Assembly (NCBI RefSeq): GCF_025136295.1
Contig: NZ_CP062788.1
Location: forward strand, 2,683,588-2,747,587
Length of the DNA: 64,000 nt
Origin: Aestuariispira ectoiniformans
GTDB taxonomy: Bacteria > Pseudomonadota > Alphaproteobacteria > UBA8366 > Aestuariispiraceae
Reading direction: 5' to 3'
Shown here: piece after piece, positions 46,139-56,041 of the stretch
Position numbering within the stretch: the first letter of the stretch is position 1
How the letters are laid out: the number at the start of each line of letters is the position of its first letter
Notes under the pieces: model-generated
What the model saw: only the letters and a program-made list of their open reading frames with translations
Told to the model about the DNA's origin: nothing
Databases searched by the model: none
Position numbers and translations under genes: made by a program

Positions 46139-47145
46139 GAACAGAAGCTTACCATGCAGTTGGTAAGACGTTCCCAATCCTGTTCACTGCCGGGTAGGCC
46201 AAAGCGCAGCCATTTGGCGTTATAGGGGAAGGGGCGCACCAAAATCCCGTTATTGCCCAGATGCATGAGCAAGTCCTGCAGTCGCTCCGTTTCCACCAGT
46301 CGGAAGAGCGTAGTGCCACCAAGAATGGTGCAGTCTGCGTTACTGAGTATTCGATCAAGTCGGGCGGCATCCTGCTCCAATCGCCGTGACGTTTCGGCGA
46401 TCCAGCCAGCGTCGCGAAAGGCGCTGGCTGCTACAGAAAGGGTTGGGCCGGGAACGGCCCATGGGCCAACAGCATCACGGATATGCCCTGCCAGCTTTTC
46501 ATTTGAAATCGTAACACCAAGCCGTAAGCCCGCTAAACCAAAGAACTTTCCGAATGATTTTAAAAGGATCAGGCTGGAGATATCAGTCCATGACGCGAGA
46601 TCATTTTCAGTATTGGTGTCGGCAAATGCCTCGTCGACAATGACCCAGCCGTCACGCCCTGCGAGTTCATTTGCCAGGGTGATGATATCCGTAGCGGGTA
46701 CAATTGAACCGGTCGGGTTGTTCGGTCGAACAATGATGACGACACCCGGCTGCAACTCCCGCGCTTTCTCTAGGTTGTCGACCAGGTGGACGTCGTGGCC
46801 GGCCAGCCCCCAGCATCGTGCATGTTCCTGATAGGTAGGAATGAGAATTGCGACGCATGATCTTGCGCGCAGCCTGGGAAGCCATTGAATGAGCGCTTGT
46901 GAGCCCGGTGCGAGTGCAAGGGTTTCGACCGATGGGGCCCTATAATACTGGCAGGCAGCCTCAACAGCCTGCTGTTGCAGGGATTGATCGGGCAGGCGTG
47001 TATATGTCTCGGGCGCGAGAGGGGGAATCGGGTAAGCCACGGGGTTGATGCCGGTTGAAAGATCCAACCAGTCATCACCTTGATAGGTGAAGGTCTTTTG
47101 CGCCCATTTAAGGTCGCCGCCGTGGTGTAATTTCTTTTGAGACAT
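46135..47145 (-). CDS. cobD: CobD-type threonine-phosphate decarboxylase / class I-II aminotransferase
   Basis: A 336-residue fold-type I PLP enzyme. HHGGDLKWAQK and DLSTGINPVAYP at the N-terminus are marks of CobD, which makes (R)-1-amino-2-propanol phosphate for the cobalamin nucleotide loop. The PLP Lys is in LLKSFGKFFGLAGLRLG, with RPNNPTG and DEAFAD also intact and a C-terminal LVRPFPYNAKWLRFGLPG. A longer TTG start at 47205 is possible. No other cobalamin gene or B12 riboswitch is near, so a histidinol-phosphate-like role cannot be fully excluded. A GGCGCT/AGCGCC hairpin abuts the start. Confidence 0.82.
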   Translation of the reverse strand: MSQKKLHHGGDLKWAQKTFTYQGDDWLDLSTGINPVAYPIPPLAPETYTRLPDQSLQQQAVEAACQYYRAPSVETLALAPGSQALIQWLPRLRARSCVAILIPTYQEHARCWGLAGHDVHLVDNLEKARELQPGVVIIVRPNNPTGSIVPATDIITLANELAGRDGWVIVDEAFADTNTENDLASWTDISSLILLKSFGKFFGLAGLRLGVTISNEKLAGHIRDAVGPWAVPGPTLSVAASAFRDAGWIAETSRRLEQDAARLDRILSNADCTILGGTTLFRLVETERLQDLLMHLGNNGILVRPFPYNAKWLRFGLPGSEQDWERLTNCMVSFCS

Positions 47146-47419
47146 GAGGCGCTCATAGCGCCAAGCCTGAGCGGAGGCAAGTTGATTCTCCCGTCTGCAT
47201 CTCAATGGATCAGAATGTAAGAGCCGGGATATCGGATTTTTCTAAACTTGCCCTGAAACGGCAAAAAATTCCCACAGATATGATGTGAGGCTTGCCAGAG
47301 GCATTGTAGTCGGTAAAAACGCAGGAGCGGCCATAAGATAAGCAGGCGTGGACTCTGCTTGTTTGATTGCCTAAAGTCCGCAAAGTTTTAATCCATTTGT
47401 TAAGCAAAAGAGCCAACCA
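47146..47419. other. Divergent intergenic region cobD / proS
   Basis: 274 bases. It must hold the promoters of both genes. I find no B12-box, T-box or other riboswitch hallmark, and no convincing small gene. Confidence 0.5.
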
Positions 47420-48760
47420 ATGCGTTTGTCACCTGCCGTTCGCTTGTCTGAATACTTCATGCCTACTCTGAAGGAGAACCCGAGTGAGGCCGAAATTGCC
47501 TCGCACCGGCTCATGCTGCGTGCCGGGATGATTCGTCAGGCCAGCGCGGGGATTTATTCCTGGTTGCCGCTCGGCTTCCGCGTCCTCAAGAAGATCGAGC
47601 AGATCGTTCGCGAAGAGCAGGATACCACCGGGGCGCATGAAGTCCTGATGCCTACAGTCCAGTCAGCAGACCTCTGGCGCAAGTCCGGCCGATACGATGA
47701 TTACGGCAAGGAAATGCTGCGCATTCAGGACCGTCATGAGCGGGAAATGCTCTATGGCCCCACGAACGAAGAACTGATTACCGATATTTTCCGGGACGGT
47801 GCACGCTCATACAAAGATGTGCCTCAGATGCTTTACCACATTCAGTGGAAGTTCCGCGATGAGGTTCGCCCCCGTTTCGGTGTGATGCGTGGCCGTGAAT
47901 TCCTGATGAAGGATGGCTATTCATTCGATCTGAGCGAAGAGGAAGGCAAGAAGTCTTACAATCGCATGTTTGTCGCCTATCTGCGAACCTATGCGCGGAT
48001 GGGGCTGCAGGTTATTCCGATGCGGGCGGATACCGGGCCGATTGGTGGTGAAAACAGCCACGAGTTCATCATTCTGGCGGAAACCGGCGAAAGTCAGGTC
48101 TTCTGCAACAGCGATGTTCTTGAGCTCGACCCGCTGGCCGAAAAGGCTGACTACAAAGGCGATCTGCAACCGATCGTGAACAAGTGGACGGCGCATTACG
48201 CGGCCACTGAAGAAATGCACGACGAAGCGCGCTTTGAGCAGGAAGTCCCTGCAGACAAGCGCGTTTCCGCACGTGGTATCGAGGTCGGCCACATCTTCTT
48301 CTTTGGCGACAAATACTCCACGCCTCTGGGTGCAATGGTCACGACCAAGGATGGCGAGCAGGTGCCGGTTCAGATGGGGTCTTACGGCATCGGGGTTTCC
48401 CGCCTGGCCGGTGCGATCATCGAGGCCTGCCACGATGAGAATGGCATTATCTGGCCCGAAAGTGTTGCGCCGTTCAAGGTTGGCCTGATCAACCTGCGCA
48501 GTGGTGATGATGCGTGCGATGCAGCCTGCGAGGATATTTATGGCAAGCTGCAGGAAGCCGGTGTCGAGGTCATGTATGACGATCGCTCCGAACGGGCAGG
48601 CGTCAAATTTGCCAATATGGATCTGATCGGTTTGCCCTGGCAGCTTGTTGTCGGCCCGAAAGGGGTAGCCGCAGGCGTGGTCGAACTGAAGAGCCGGAAA
48701 TCCGGTGAAAAACAGGAACTGCCGCTGGATAAGGCTCTCGAACTTCTGGCCGGCAAATAG
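47420..48760 (+). CDS. proS: Prolyl-tRNA synthetase
   Basis: A 446-residue class II synthetase of the short alphaproteobacterial/mitochondrial-like type without the editing insertion of E. coli ProS. Seen are the N-terminal [18 protein letters not shown], motif 2 region [32 protein letters not shown] and motif 3 [16 protein letters not shown], followed by the anticodon-binding domain ([20 protein letters not shown]). Lacking the editing domain it should rely on other means to clear mischarged Ala-tRNA. Confidence 0.97.
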   Translation: MRLSPAVRLSEYFMPTLKENPSEAEIASHRLMLRAGMIRQASAGIYSWLPLGFRVLKKIEQIVREEQDTTGAHEVLMPTVQSADLWRKSGRYDDYGKEMLRIQDRHEREMLYGPTNEELITDIFRDGARSYKDVPQMLYHIQWKFRDEVRPRFGVMRGREFLMKDGYSFDLSEEEGKKSYNRMFVAYLRTYARMGLQVIPMRADTGPIGGENSHEFIILAETGESQVFCNSDVLELDPLAEKADYKGDLQPIVNKWTAHYAATEEMHDEARFEQEVPADKRVSARGIEVGHIFFFGDKYSTPLGAMVTTKDGEQVPVQMGSYGIGVSRLAGAIIEACHDENGIIWPESVAPFKVGLINLRSGDDACDAACEDIYGKLQEAGVEVMYDDRSERAGVKFANMDLIGLPWQLVVGPKGVAAGVVELKSRKSGEKQELPLDKALELLAGK

Positions 48761-48778
48761 TCAGGAGTATCGGGGGAT

Positions 48779-50023
48779 ATGCTAAACGCCTTTGAACGGC
48801 TCGTCGCCTTCCGCTATTTGCGTGCAAAACGGCAGGAAGGTTTCATTTCGGTAATTGCGTGGTTCTCCCTGTTGGGAATCTGCCTTGGGGTTGCCACGCT
48901 TATTATCGTCATGTCGGTCATGAACGGGTTCCGTTACGAACTCCTGAGCCGCATTCTTGGGCTTGGCGGGCATATCACCGTATCATCCTATGAGCGTGTC
49001 ATTACTGACTATGATGATACGGTCCGGGTCATTAAGGGGCTTCCCGGCATCAAAGAAGTGACACCCGTCATCGAAGGCCAGGTGATGGCCAGCGCCAACG
49101 GCGTTGCCTCTGGCGCGGCAGTGCGTGGCATTCGCGGGGAAGACTTCAGGAACCGCGATTTGCTGCGTGATTCCATCGTTCAGGGGAATATGGACCATTT
49201 CGACAATGGTGATGGCATCATTATCGGGCGGCGCATGGCCGAACGCATGGGGCTGTTCCCCGGTGAGAAAATTACTCTGATCTCGCCAAAGGGCCAGGTA
49301 ACCGCCTTTGGAACCGTTCCCCGAATGAAGGCCTATACGATTGATGCGGTCTTTGAAGTGGGCATGTATGAGTATGACAACAGTTATATCTTCATGCCTC
49401 TTTCCGAGGCACAGCTTTACTTCCAGGATGAAGGCAAGGTCACAAGCCTCGAAATCATGGTCGATGGCCCGGACAACGCCCGAATGCGCGCCGCGGAAAT
49501 TCGCAAGGAATTGCCGCAAGGCCTGTGGGTGCGTGATTGGCAGATGGTTAACAGCAGCTTCTTTACAGCCCTTCAGGTTGAACGGAATGTAATGTTCCTG
49601 ATCCTGACGCTGATAATTATTGTTGCTGCATTCAATATCATTTCCAGCCAGATCATGCTGGTAAACGATAAGGCCAAAGGGATCGCCATCATGCGTACGA
49701 TGGGGGCCTCCAGGGCAACGATCCTGCGTATCTTCTTCATTACAGGAAGTTCCGTTGGTGTGATCGGTACAATAGCAGGAAGTGCGCTCGGAATTGCCTT
49801 CGCGGCAAATATCGAAACCATCCGCCAGTGGATTCAATCCCTGTCCGGCACGAACCTGTTCTCTGCCGAAATTTACTTCCTGTCACAACTGCCTGCGCGC
49901 ACCGAAGTATCCGAAGTTGTTGCAGTTGTGGTGATGGCACTTGTGCTGTCGTTCCTGGCGTCAATTTATCCGGCCTGGCGGGCCGCGCGGTTGGATCCGG
50001 TAGAGGTGCTGCGTTATGAGTGA
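48779..50023 (+). CDS. lolC: Lipoprotein-releasing ABC transporter permease (LolC/E type)
   Basis: A 414-residue inner-membrane protein with one N-terminal helix ([20 protein letters not shown]), a large periplasmic MacB-like domain (about 50-260) and a C-terminal FtsX bundle of three helices. The start [21 protein letters not shown] is typical. It releases outer-membrane lipoproteins to LolA. Only one permease gene is present, the LolC/E-hybrid arrangement (sometimes called LolF) that can form homodimers. It overlaps lolD by 8 bases. Confidence 0.94.
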   Translation: MLNAFERLVAFRYLRAKRQEGFISVIAWFSLLGICLGVATLIIVMSVMNGFRYELLSRILGLGGHITVSSYERVITDYDDTVRVIKGLPGIKEVTPVIEGQVMASANGVASGAAVRGIRGEDFRNRDLLRDSIVQGNMDHFDNGDGIIIGRRMAERMGLFPGEKITLISPKGQVTAFGTVPRMKAYTIDAVFEVGMYEYDNSYIFMPLSEAQLYFQDEGKVTSLEIMVDGPDNARMRAAEIRKELPQGLWVRDWQMVNSSFFTALQVERNVMFLILTLIIIVAAFNIISSQIMLVNDKAKGIAIMRTMGASRATILRIFFITGSSVGVIGTIAGSALGIAFAANIETIRQWIQSLSGTNLFSAEIYFLSQLPARTEVSEVVAVVVMALVLSFLASIYPAWRAARLDPVEVLRYE

Positions 50024-50696
50024 TTCTGTTCTGCGACTGGCGGATGTCTGCCGCACCTATAAAGGCGGGGCGGAGAAATTGAACGTTCTCAAAGGTGTTG
50101 ATTTAGAAGTGAAGGCTGGCGAGGTTGTGGCGCTCGTTGCGCCCAGTGGTGCAGGCAAATCGACTTTGCTGCATATCGCGGGCCTTCTGGAGCGTCCTGA
50201 CGCGGGCGAAGTCTACATCAACGGGCGTGAATGCAATGCCTTGGGGGATCGTTCGAGAACCCTGGTCCGGCGTCACGAACTGGGTGTGGTCTATCAGTTC
50301 CACCATCTGCAGCCGGAATTCTCAGCCCTGGAAAACGTGATGTTGCCGCAGATGATTGCAGGAAAGTCCAAGTCAAAGGCGATGGCTCATTCAAAGGCGC
50401 TGCTGGGGCAGGTGGGGTTGTCCTCGCGGGAAACGCACCGTCCGTCCCGTCTGTCGGGTGGAGAGCAGCAGCGGGTTGCTATTGCGCGTGCGATTGCAAA
50501 CAGTCCTGCCGTATTGCTGGCGGACGAACCGACTGGCAACCTGGACCCGGAAACCTCTGATGCCGTTTTCGACATGCTGGTCAATTTGGTCCGCGAAACA
50601 AAGCTGGCGGCATTGATTGCCACGCATAATATCGATCTGGCCAGAAGAATGGACCGTATCCTGACCCTGAAAGCAGGTCAGGTGACGGCCCTATAA
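50016..50696 (+). CDS. lolD: Lipoprotein-releasing ABC transporter ATP-binding protein
   Basis: A 226-residue ABC ATPase. Walker [11 protein letters not shown]-loop in [18 protein letters not shown], signature [15 protein letters not shown], Walker [13 protein letters not shown] and the switch His in [16 protein letters not shown] with its extended FHHL stretch is typical of LolD. It powers lipoprotein extraction with the permease encoded upstream. Confidence 0.96.
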   Translation: MSDSVLRLADVCRTYKGGAEKLNVLKGVDLEVKAGEVVALVAPSGAGKSTLLHIAGLLERPDAGEVYINGRECNALGDRSRTLVRRHELGVVYQFHHLQPEFSALENVMLPQMIAGKSKSKAMAHSKALLGQVGLSSRETHRPSRLSGGEQQRVAIARAIANSPAVLLADEPTGNLDPETSDAVFDMLVNLVRETKLAALIATHNIDLARRMDRILTLKAGQVTAL

Positions 50697-50718
50697 ACTG
50701 GAAATATTTTGAAGCGGC

Positions 50719-50740
50719 AAGGGGGGCTTATGCCCCCCTT
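50719..50740. terminator. Hairpin between lolD and the chemoreceptor remnant
   Basis: A perfect 9-bp GC-rich stem (50719-50727 with 50732-50740) with a 4-base loop TTAT. The loop overlaps the stop codon of the minus-strand gene (50728-50730). It could serve both convergent genes as terminator. Confidence 0.7.
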
Positions 50741-51273
50741 ACTGTTTTCAGGAATTCATGCACGGTCTGGGAAAGGGATTCCGCCTGCTTCTGGACATCC
50801 TGAATGGCGGTTAGAACGTCGGAAGATCCACGATCGGTATCCTGAACCGCTGTTTCTACGCCACCGATATTGCGGCTTAAGGTATTTGCATTCTGGGAGG
50901 CCTGTTGAACATTGCGGGAAATTTCCTGGGTCGCTGCCCCCTGTTCTTCGACTGCGGCTGAGACCGTTGCTGTGACGGCATTGATTTCCTCGATGGTCTT
51001 CAGAATACCTTGAATGGCAGAAACCGAGGCCCGGGTATCATCCTGAATTTGTGCGACCTGTTCCTGAATGCCCGCTGTTGCCTGTCCCGTTTGAGTGGCG
51101 AGAGATTTTACTTCGTTGGCGACAACGGCAAAGCCTTTGCCCGCATCCGATAGCTGTGTTTTCGCAAGAAAGAAGGATGTCGTACCCAGTGCCGCGCTGG
51201 TTATCAGAATCGCGATTATAATCAGCAATGGCAGCTTGTGACGAAGGCGCATTTGCATTGGAGATATCCCCAA
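50728..51273 (-). pseudogene. Methyl-accepting chemotaxis protein, internally deleted remnant
   Basis: A 181-residue open frame that joins two distant parts of a chemoreceptor. Residues 1-40 are the N-terminal membrane anchor (LPLLIIIAILITSAALGTTS, then FFLAKTQL); from about residue 42 it continues with SDAGKGFAVVANEVKSLATQ and the descending arm of the signalling coiled coil. The periplasmic sensor, second membrane helix, HAMP, ascending helix and the CheA/CheW-contacting tip (normally ending NLLALNATIEAARAGE) are all missing. The frame is intact, so a small membrane-anchored coiled-coil protein could still be made, but it cannot sense or signal normally. The join is near 51140-51157. Confidence 0.8.
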
Positions 51274-51423
51274 CCAGTTTTATTAATTATTTATGTTTCT
51301 TTTTCTACCTCAAATGACTTGGCTCTGTGAAGGGTGGCAGGATTTTATGATGGGCATCTCCAGGGGTGACCCGTCGGACGCCTTGCTGTATGGATAGGGA
51401 AGTTTCTTTCCAGACAGAATTTC

Positions 51424-54400
51424 ATGAGCATGCCACACGCTGACTTTGTCCATCTTCGCGTTCATTCCGCTTATTCCCTCTCAGAAGGCGCTATTCGCGT
51501 TAAAGACCTTGTCGGTCTTTGCGTTGAACACGAAATGCCGGCAGTCGCCGTTACCGATACGAATAACGTGTTTGGTGCGCTCGAGCTTTCTTTGTCGGCG
51601 CGAGGTAAGGGGCTTCAACCCATTATCGGCGCGCAAATCAGCCTGAGCCGTGAGGCGGAGCAGACGCAAAGGGGGCTGATTACACCGGAACCGGACCAGC
51701 TTGTCCTCCTTGCGCAAAGCGAGGCGGGCTATGAAAGCCTGATGGAGATACTCAGCCGTGCCTTCATGAATTCAGGCGGCGGGGATGATGCACAGGTACC
51801 CATTACTGATTTTGAAGAGCTGAATGAAGGGGTCATTTGCCTGACCGGTGGCGTACGTGGCCCCATCGGCCGCTTGCTGAGCGAAGGACAGACGCCTGCC
51901 GCGGAAGAAATGACGAAGCACCTGAAAAAAATTTATGGTGATCGTCTTTATATGGAAATTCAAAGGCATGGCCTGATTTCTGAAGACCGGATAGAAGATG
52001 AATTCGTCCGTCTCGCCTATGAGAATGAGATTCCATTGGTGGCCACCAATGAATGCTTTTTTCCGAAGAAGGAAATGTATGAAGCCCATGATGCGCTCAT
52101 CTGCATCGCGGAAGGCTCATATGTCGTTGAGACAGACCGGCGCCGCCTGACGGAAGAGCATTACTTCAAATCCGCTGAGGAAATGAAGGAACTCTTCAGT
52201 GATATGCCGGAGGCAATCCAGAACACTCTGGTGATCGCGAAGCGATGCCACTACATGCCGGACCGCCGCGCACCATTGTTGCCGGATTATACCAAGCTGA
52301 ACGGTCGTACTTCTGCCGAAGCATTGCGGGACCTTGCCGTGAAGGGCCTCAAAAACCGTCTCGAAGAGCATGTCTTCACGGCGGACATGGACGACGACAA
52401 GCGGAAAGAACTCGCGACACCTTATGAGGAACGCCTTCAGTTCGAATTGGGCATTATCGAACAGATGGGCTTCCCGGGATATTTCCTGATCGTTGCGGAT
52501 TTTATCCAATGGGCGAAGGATCACGATATTCCGGTGGGCCCGGGTCGTGGTTCGGGCGCAGGTTCCCTGGTTGCCTATGCGCTGACTGTTACCGACCTTG
52601 ACCCGTTGAAGTTCAGTTTGCTGTTCGAACGGTTCCTGAACCCGGAACGTGTTTCGATGCCTGACTTTGACATCGACTTCTGTCAGGACCGCCGTGACGA
52701 GGTGATCACCTATGTACAGCGGGAATATGGCCGGGACCGCGTCGCGCAGATCATCACCTTCGGTAAACTTCAGGCCCGTGCTGTGTTGCGCGACGTTGGC
52801 CGTGTCCTGCAGATGCCTTACGGGCAGGTCGACCGGATTTGTAAGCTGGTGCCGAACAATCCGGCCAACCCGGTAACCTTGAAAGAGGCCATCGACCAGG
52901 AACCTTTGCTGCAACAGGAGCGTGACAGCGAGCCTGCGGTCGCCCGGCTGATTGAAATTGCGATGCAGCTTGAAGGGCTGTTCCGTCACGCATCGACCCA
53001 CGCCGCAGGGGTGGTGATTGGCGACAGGCCGCTGCATGAGTTGGTGGCGCTCTATCGAGACCCCCGCTCCGATATGCCTGTTACGCAGTTTAACATGAAG
53101 TTCGTTGAGCAGGCGGGGCTGGTGAAGTTCGACTTTCTTGGCCTGAAAACGCTGACGGTTATCTCAACCGCCGAGAAGCTGATCAACATGCGCGATGATC
53201 GGCAGGACAATCCGCTGGAAATGTCCAAGATTCCGCAGGATGACAAAGTCACCTATGACATGTTGTGCCGCGCGGATGCGACGGGCGTGTTCCAGTTGGA
53301 ATCATCGGGTATGCGCTCTGTCCTGCGCGACCTGAAACCTGACCGCCTGGAAGACCTGATCGCCGTGGTTGCCCTGTATCGGCCTGGGCCAATGGAGAAT
53401 ATTCCAACCTACATCAAGCGCAAACATGGCGAAGAGGAGCCGGTCTACCCGCATCCCAAGCTGGAACCTGTTTTGAAGGAAACCTTCGGTATTCCGATCT
53501 ACCAGGAACAGGTGATGCAGATGGCTCAGGTCCTGGCGGGCTATACGCTGGGCGGTGCTGACCTGTTGCGTCGCGCGATGGGTAAGAAGATCAAAGAGGA
53601 GATGGACCAGCAGCGCGCCATCTTCATCAAGGGATCGAAGGAATCCAGTGGCGTAGAAGCGGAGCAGGCGGATTCGATCTTTGATATGATCAACGCCTTT
53701 GCCGGTTACGGTTTTAACAAATCTCATGCCGCCGCCTATGCCTATGTTGCCTATCAAACGGCTTGGCTGAAGGCGAATTATCCGGTCGAATTCCTCGCGG
53801 CGTCGATGACGCTCGATATGCATAACACCGACAAACTTGCTGTTTTTAAAGGCGAAATTGAACGGCAGAAAATCGGGTTGTTGCCGCCCGATGTCAATAA
53901 GTCAAAAGTCGAATTCTCCGTTGAATTCGATGACGATGGCAAGCGGGTCGTTCGTTATGCCATGGCGGCGCTGAAGAACGTTGGTGAAGGCGCGGTTGAG
54001 GCCATTGTGTCCGAACGTGATGCCAATGGCCCGTTCAAGGATATCTACGATTTTGTTGAACGTGTTGATTCTGCGTCGATCAACAAACGTCTGCTGGAAA
54101 ACCTGGTAAAGGCGGGGGCGTTTGACTCGCTCACGACAAACCGTCGGCAGATATATGATTCAATTGATATGCTGGCCAAATACGGGGCTTCGACCCAGGA
54201 AGAGAAAAAAAGCAACCAGGTCAGCCTGTTCGGCGGCGGTATTGTCGAAACAAGCAAACCGGGCCTTGCACGTGTACCGGATTGGAATCAGCAGGAAAAA
54301 CTTTCCAATGAACATGCCGCGATAGGCTTCTACCTCTCCGATCATCCGCTGAATGCCTATAAAGACCTGTCCCGCAAGCTGGGCGTTGTTCCTTGGACGG

Positions 54401-54930
54401 ATGTGGCAGCAGGCCGTATCCGGCTGTCCAAGGGGGTGAAGTTGGCCGGACTTGTCGGCGCCAAGCGCATCATGACGACGTCCCGCGGCTCCAAGATGGC
54501 CTTTATCGGAATGTCCGACGCCTCCGGCTCCTATGAGGTGACGCTGTTCCAGGAAGTCCTGAATGCGTCACGGGAACTCCTTGAGTCCGGCATGCCGCTT
54601 CTGATGACAGTTGAGGTTCAGAAACGTGGCGAGGGAGAAGATGCAGAACTTCGCCTGACCGCACAGAGTGTTTCCTCGCTGGAGGATGCCGCGGCCAATG
54701 CGGCGCGGGGGATGCGGGTCTTCATTATGGATGAAAGCCCGTTGCAGCCGCTGTCCAACTTCATTTCGGAACATGGCCGTCCGGGTCAGGGGCGGATAGA
54801 ACTGGTTCTCCAGCATAAAATCCCCGATCAGGAAATCGAGATGGAAATGCAGGATACTTTCATCATCGATGGCAAATTCCGCCAGGCCGTGAAGGCCATT
54901 CCGGGCATTATTGATGTGCAGGATCTCTAG
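51424..54930 (+). CDS. dnaE: DNA polymerase III subunit alpha
   Basis: A 1168-residue replicative polymerase of the DnaE1 type. N-terminal PHP domain starts FVHLRVHSAYSLSEGAI; the polymerase palm has GPGRGSGAGSLVAYALTVTD and MPDFDIDFCQDRRDEVI with catalytic Asp416 and Asp418; the third Asp lies in the VKFDFLGLKTL region. The HhH motif, beta-clamp-binding region (near QVSLFGGG) and C-terminal OB-fold (VKLAGLVGAKRI) follow. A second ATG two codons in is possible. Ribosome site is weak. Confidence 0.97.
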   Translation: MSMPHADFVHLRVHSAYSLSEGAIRVKDLVGLCVEHEMPAVAVTDTNNVFGALELSLSARGKGLQPIIGAQISLSREAEQTQRGLITPEPDQLVLLAQSEAGYESLMEILSRAFMNSGGGDDAQVPITDFEELNEGVICLTGGVRGPIGRLLSEGQTPAAEEMTKHLKKIYGDRLYMEIQRHGLISEDRIEDEFVRLAYENEIPLVATNECFFPKKEMYEAHDALICIAEGSYVVETDRRRLTEEHYFKSAEEMKELFSDMPEAIQNTLVIAKRCHYMPDRRAPLLPDYTKLNGRTSAEALRDLAVKGLKNRLEEHVFTADMDDDKRKELATPYEERLQFELGIIEQMGFPGYFLIVADFIQWAKDHDIPVGPGRGSGAGSLVAYALTVTDLDPLKFSLLFERFLNPERVSMPDFDIDFCQDRRDEVITYVQREYGRDRVAQIITFGKLQARAVLRDVGRVLQMPYGQVDRICKLVPNNPANPVTLKEAIDQEPLLQQERDSEPAVARLIEIAMQLEGLFRHASTHAAGVVIGDRPLHELVALYRDPRSDMPVTQFNMKFVEQAGLVKFDFLGLKTLTVISTAEKLINMRDDRQDNPLEMSKIPQDDKVTYDMLCRADATGVFQLESSGMRSVLRDLKPDRLEDLIAVVALYRPGPMENIPTYIKRKHGEEEPVYPHPKLEPVLKETFGIPIYQEQVMQMAQVLAGYTLGGADLLRRAMGKKIKEEMDQQRAIFIKGSKESSGVEAEQADSIFDMINAFAGYGFNKSHAAAYAYVAYQTAWLKANYPVEFLAASMTLDMHNTDKLAVFKGEIERQKIGLLPPDVNKSKVEFSVEFDDDGKRVVRYAMAALKNVGEGAVEAIVSERDANGPFKDIYDFVERVDSASINKRLLENLVKAGAFDSLTTNRRQIYDSIDMLAKYGASTQEEKKSNQVSLFGGGIVETSKPGLARVPDWNQQEKLSNEHAAIGFYLSDHPLNAYKDLSRKLGVVPWTDVAAGRIRLSKGVKLAGLVGAKRIMTTSRGSKMAFIGMSDASGSYEVTLFQEVLNASRELLESGMPLLMTVEVQKRGEGEDAELRLTAQSVSSLEDAAANAARGMRVFIMDESPLQPLSNFISEHGRPGQGRIELVLQHKIPDQEIEMEMQDTFIIDGKFRQAVKAIPGIIDVQDL

Positions 54931-55119
54931 CGCTTTTTCTTGGCTTGCAATATACTGACGACAGGCGTATACACCGCCTCGAATACACACGTGGGATACA
55001 CGGGTGCAGTTGGTCTTGGGTGATAGATGTCGCCAAATGATTGAGTGCTCTCTACCGGTGTTCGCTGGTTGGCGAACCATTCCCACGGAGGTTTAACCGG
55101 AAATAAAGGAAATTTGCAT
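54931..55119 (+). promoter_or_regulatory. rpsB leader region with possible RNA structure
   Basis: 189 bases before rpsB. GTTCGC (55060-55065) pairs with GCGAAC (55072-55077), and CCGGT (55055-55059) can pair with ACCGG (55096-55100) just before the AAAGGA ribosome site. This could be a ribosomal-protein autoregulatory leader; the pairing is my reading only. Confidence 0.35.
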
Positions 55120-55914
55120 ATGGCTATGCCGACCTTCTCCATGCGTCAGCTCCTCGAAGCTGGTGTTCACTTTGGTCACACCACACGCCGTTGGAATCCG
55201 AAAATGAAGCCGTTCCTGTTCGGCGAGCGCAACGGTATCCACATCATCGACTTGGAACAGTCTGTTCCGATGCTGCACGCCGCACTGCAGGCTGTGCGCG
55301 ATGTTGCTGCTGGTGGTGGCCGCGTTCTGTTCGTTGGTACGAAGCGTCAGGCTCAGGGTATTGTTGCAGAGGCAGCAAACAAGAGCGGTCAGTATTTCGT
55401 CAACCACCGTTGGCTCGGCGGCATGATGACTAACTGGAAAACGATTTCCAATTCCATCAAGCGCCTGAAGACCCTGGAAGAACAGGACGAGTTGGGTGTT
55501 ACCAAGAAAGAACGCCTGAACCTGGAGCGTGAGAAGGAAAAACTCGACCGCGCTCTCGGCGGCATCAAGGAAATGGGCAACCTGCCGGACATCATGTTCG
55601 TGATCGACACGAACAAAGAAGCTCTGGCTATTCAGGAAGCCAACAAGTTGGGCATTCCGGTTGTTGCAATCGTTGATTCCAACAGCAACCCCGATGGCAT
55701 CGACTTCCCGATCCCGGGTAACGATGATGCAATGCGTGCAATCAGCCTGTATTGTGACCTGGTGACCGGCGCTATCCTCGATGGTCTGCAGCAGTCCATG
55801 GCCAGCTCCGGCGTTGACGTTGGTGAATCCGCTGAGCCGGTTGCAGAAGAACTGCCGGTGGCAGAGGAAGCTGCTGAAGGTGAAGAAGCCGCTAAAGAAG
55901 CTGCGGCTTCCTAA
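55120..55914 (+). CDS. rpsB: 30S ribosomal protein S2
   Basis: A 264-residue S2 protein. An upstream in-frame start at 55045 exists, but the ATG at 55120 follows AAAGGA and gives the standard N-terminus [20 protein letters not shown]. Further marks are [33 protein letters not shown] and [19 protein letters not shown]. The last 35 residues are a Glu/Ala-rich acidic tail typical of alphaproteobacterial S2. Confidence 0.98.
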   Translation: MAMPTFSMRQLLEAGVHFGHTTRRWNPKMKPFLFGERNGIHIIDLEQSVPMLHAALQAVRDVAAGGGRVLFVGTKRQAQGIVAEAANKSGQYFVNHRWLGGMMTNWKTISNSIKRLKTLEEQDELGVTKKERLNLEREKEKLDRALGGIKEMGNLPDIMFVIDTNKEALAIQEANKLGIPVVAIVDSNSNPDGIDFPIPGNDDAMRAISLYCDLVTGAILDGLQQSMASSGVDVGESAEPVAEELPVAEEAAEGEEAAKEAAAS

Positions 55915-55933
55915 TCCAGTTATATGGGTTAGG

Positions 55934-55964
55934 GAAGGGCGGCAGCTATAGAGCGCCGCCCTTC
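55934..55964 (+). terminator. Hairpin between rpsB and tsf
   Basis: A perfect 10-bp stem (55934-55943 with 55955-55964, 11-base loop) and a poor T-tract. Likely a partial attenuator that lowers tsf relative to rpsB. Confidence 0.65.
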
Positions 55965-56041
55965 TTGCCATCTTGTAACAATTTTGCCCTACGTTCTGCG
56001 GGGCATGTAAGAATTGATTGAGATACTGAAAGGTTTTCGAA

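Noticed and set aside
47146-47419. B12 riboswitch upstream of the cobD-like gene
   Set aside because: No B12-box or the expected conserved core is visible on the minus strand.
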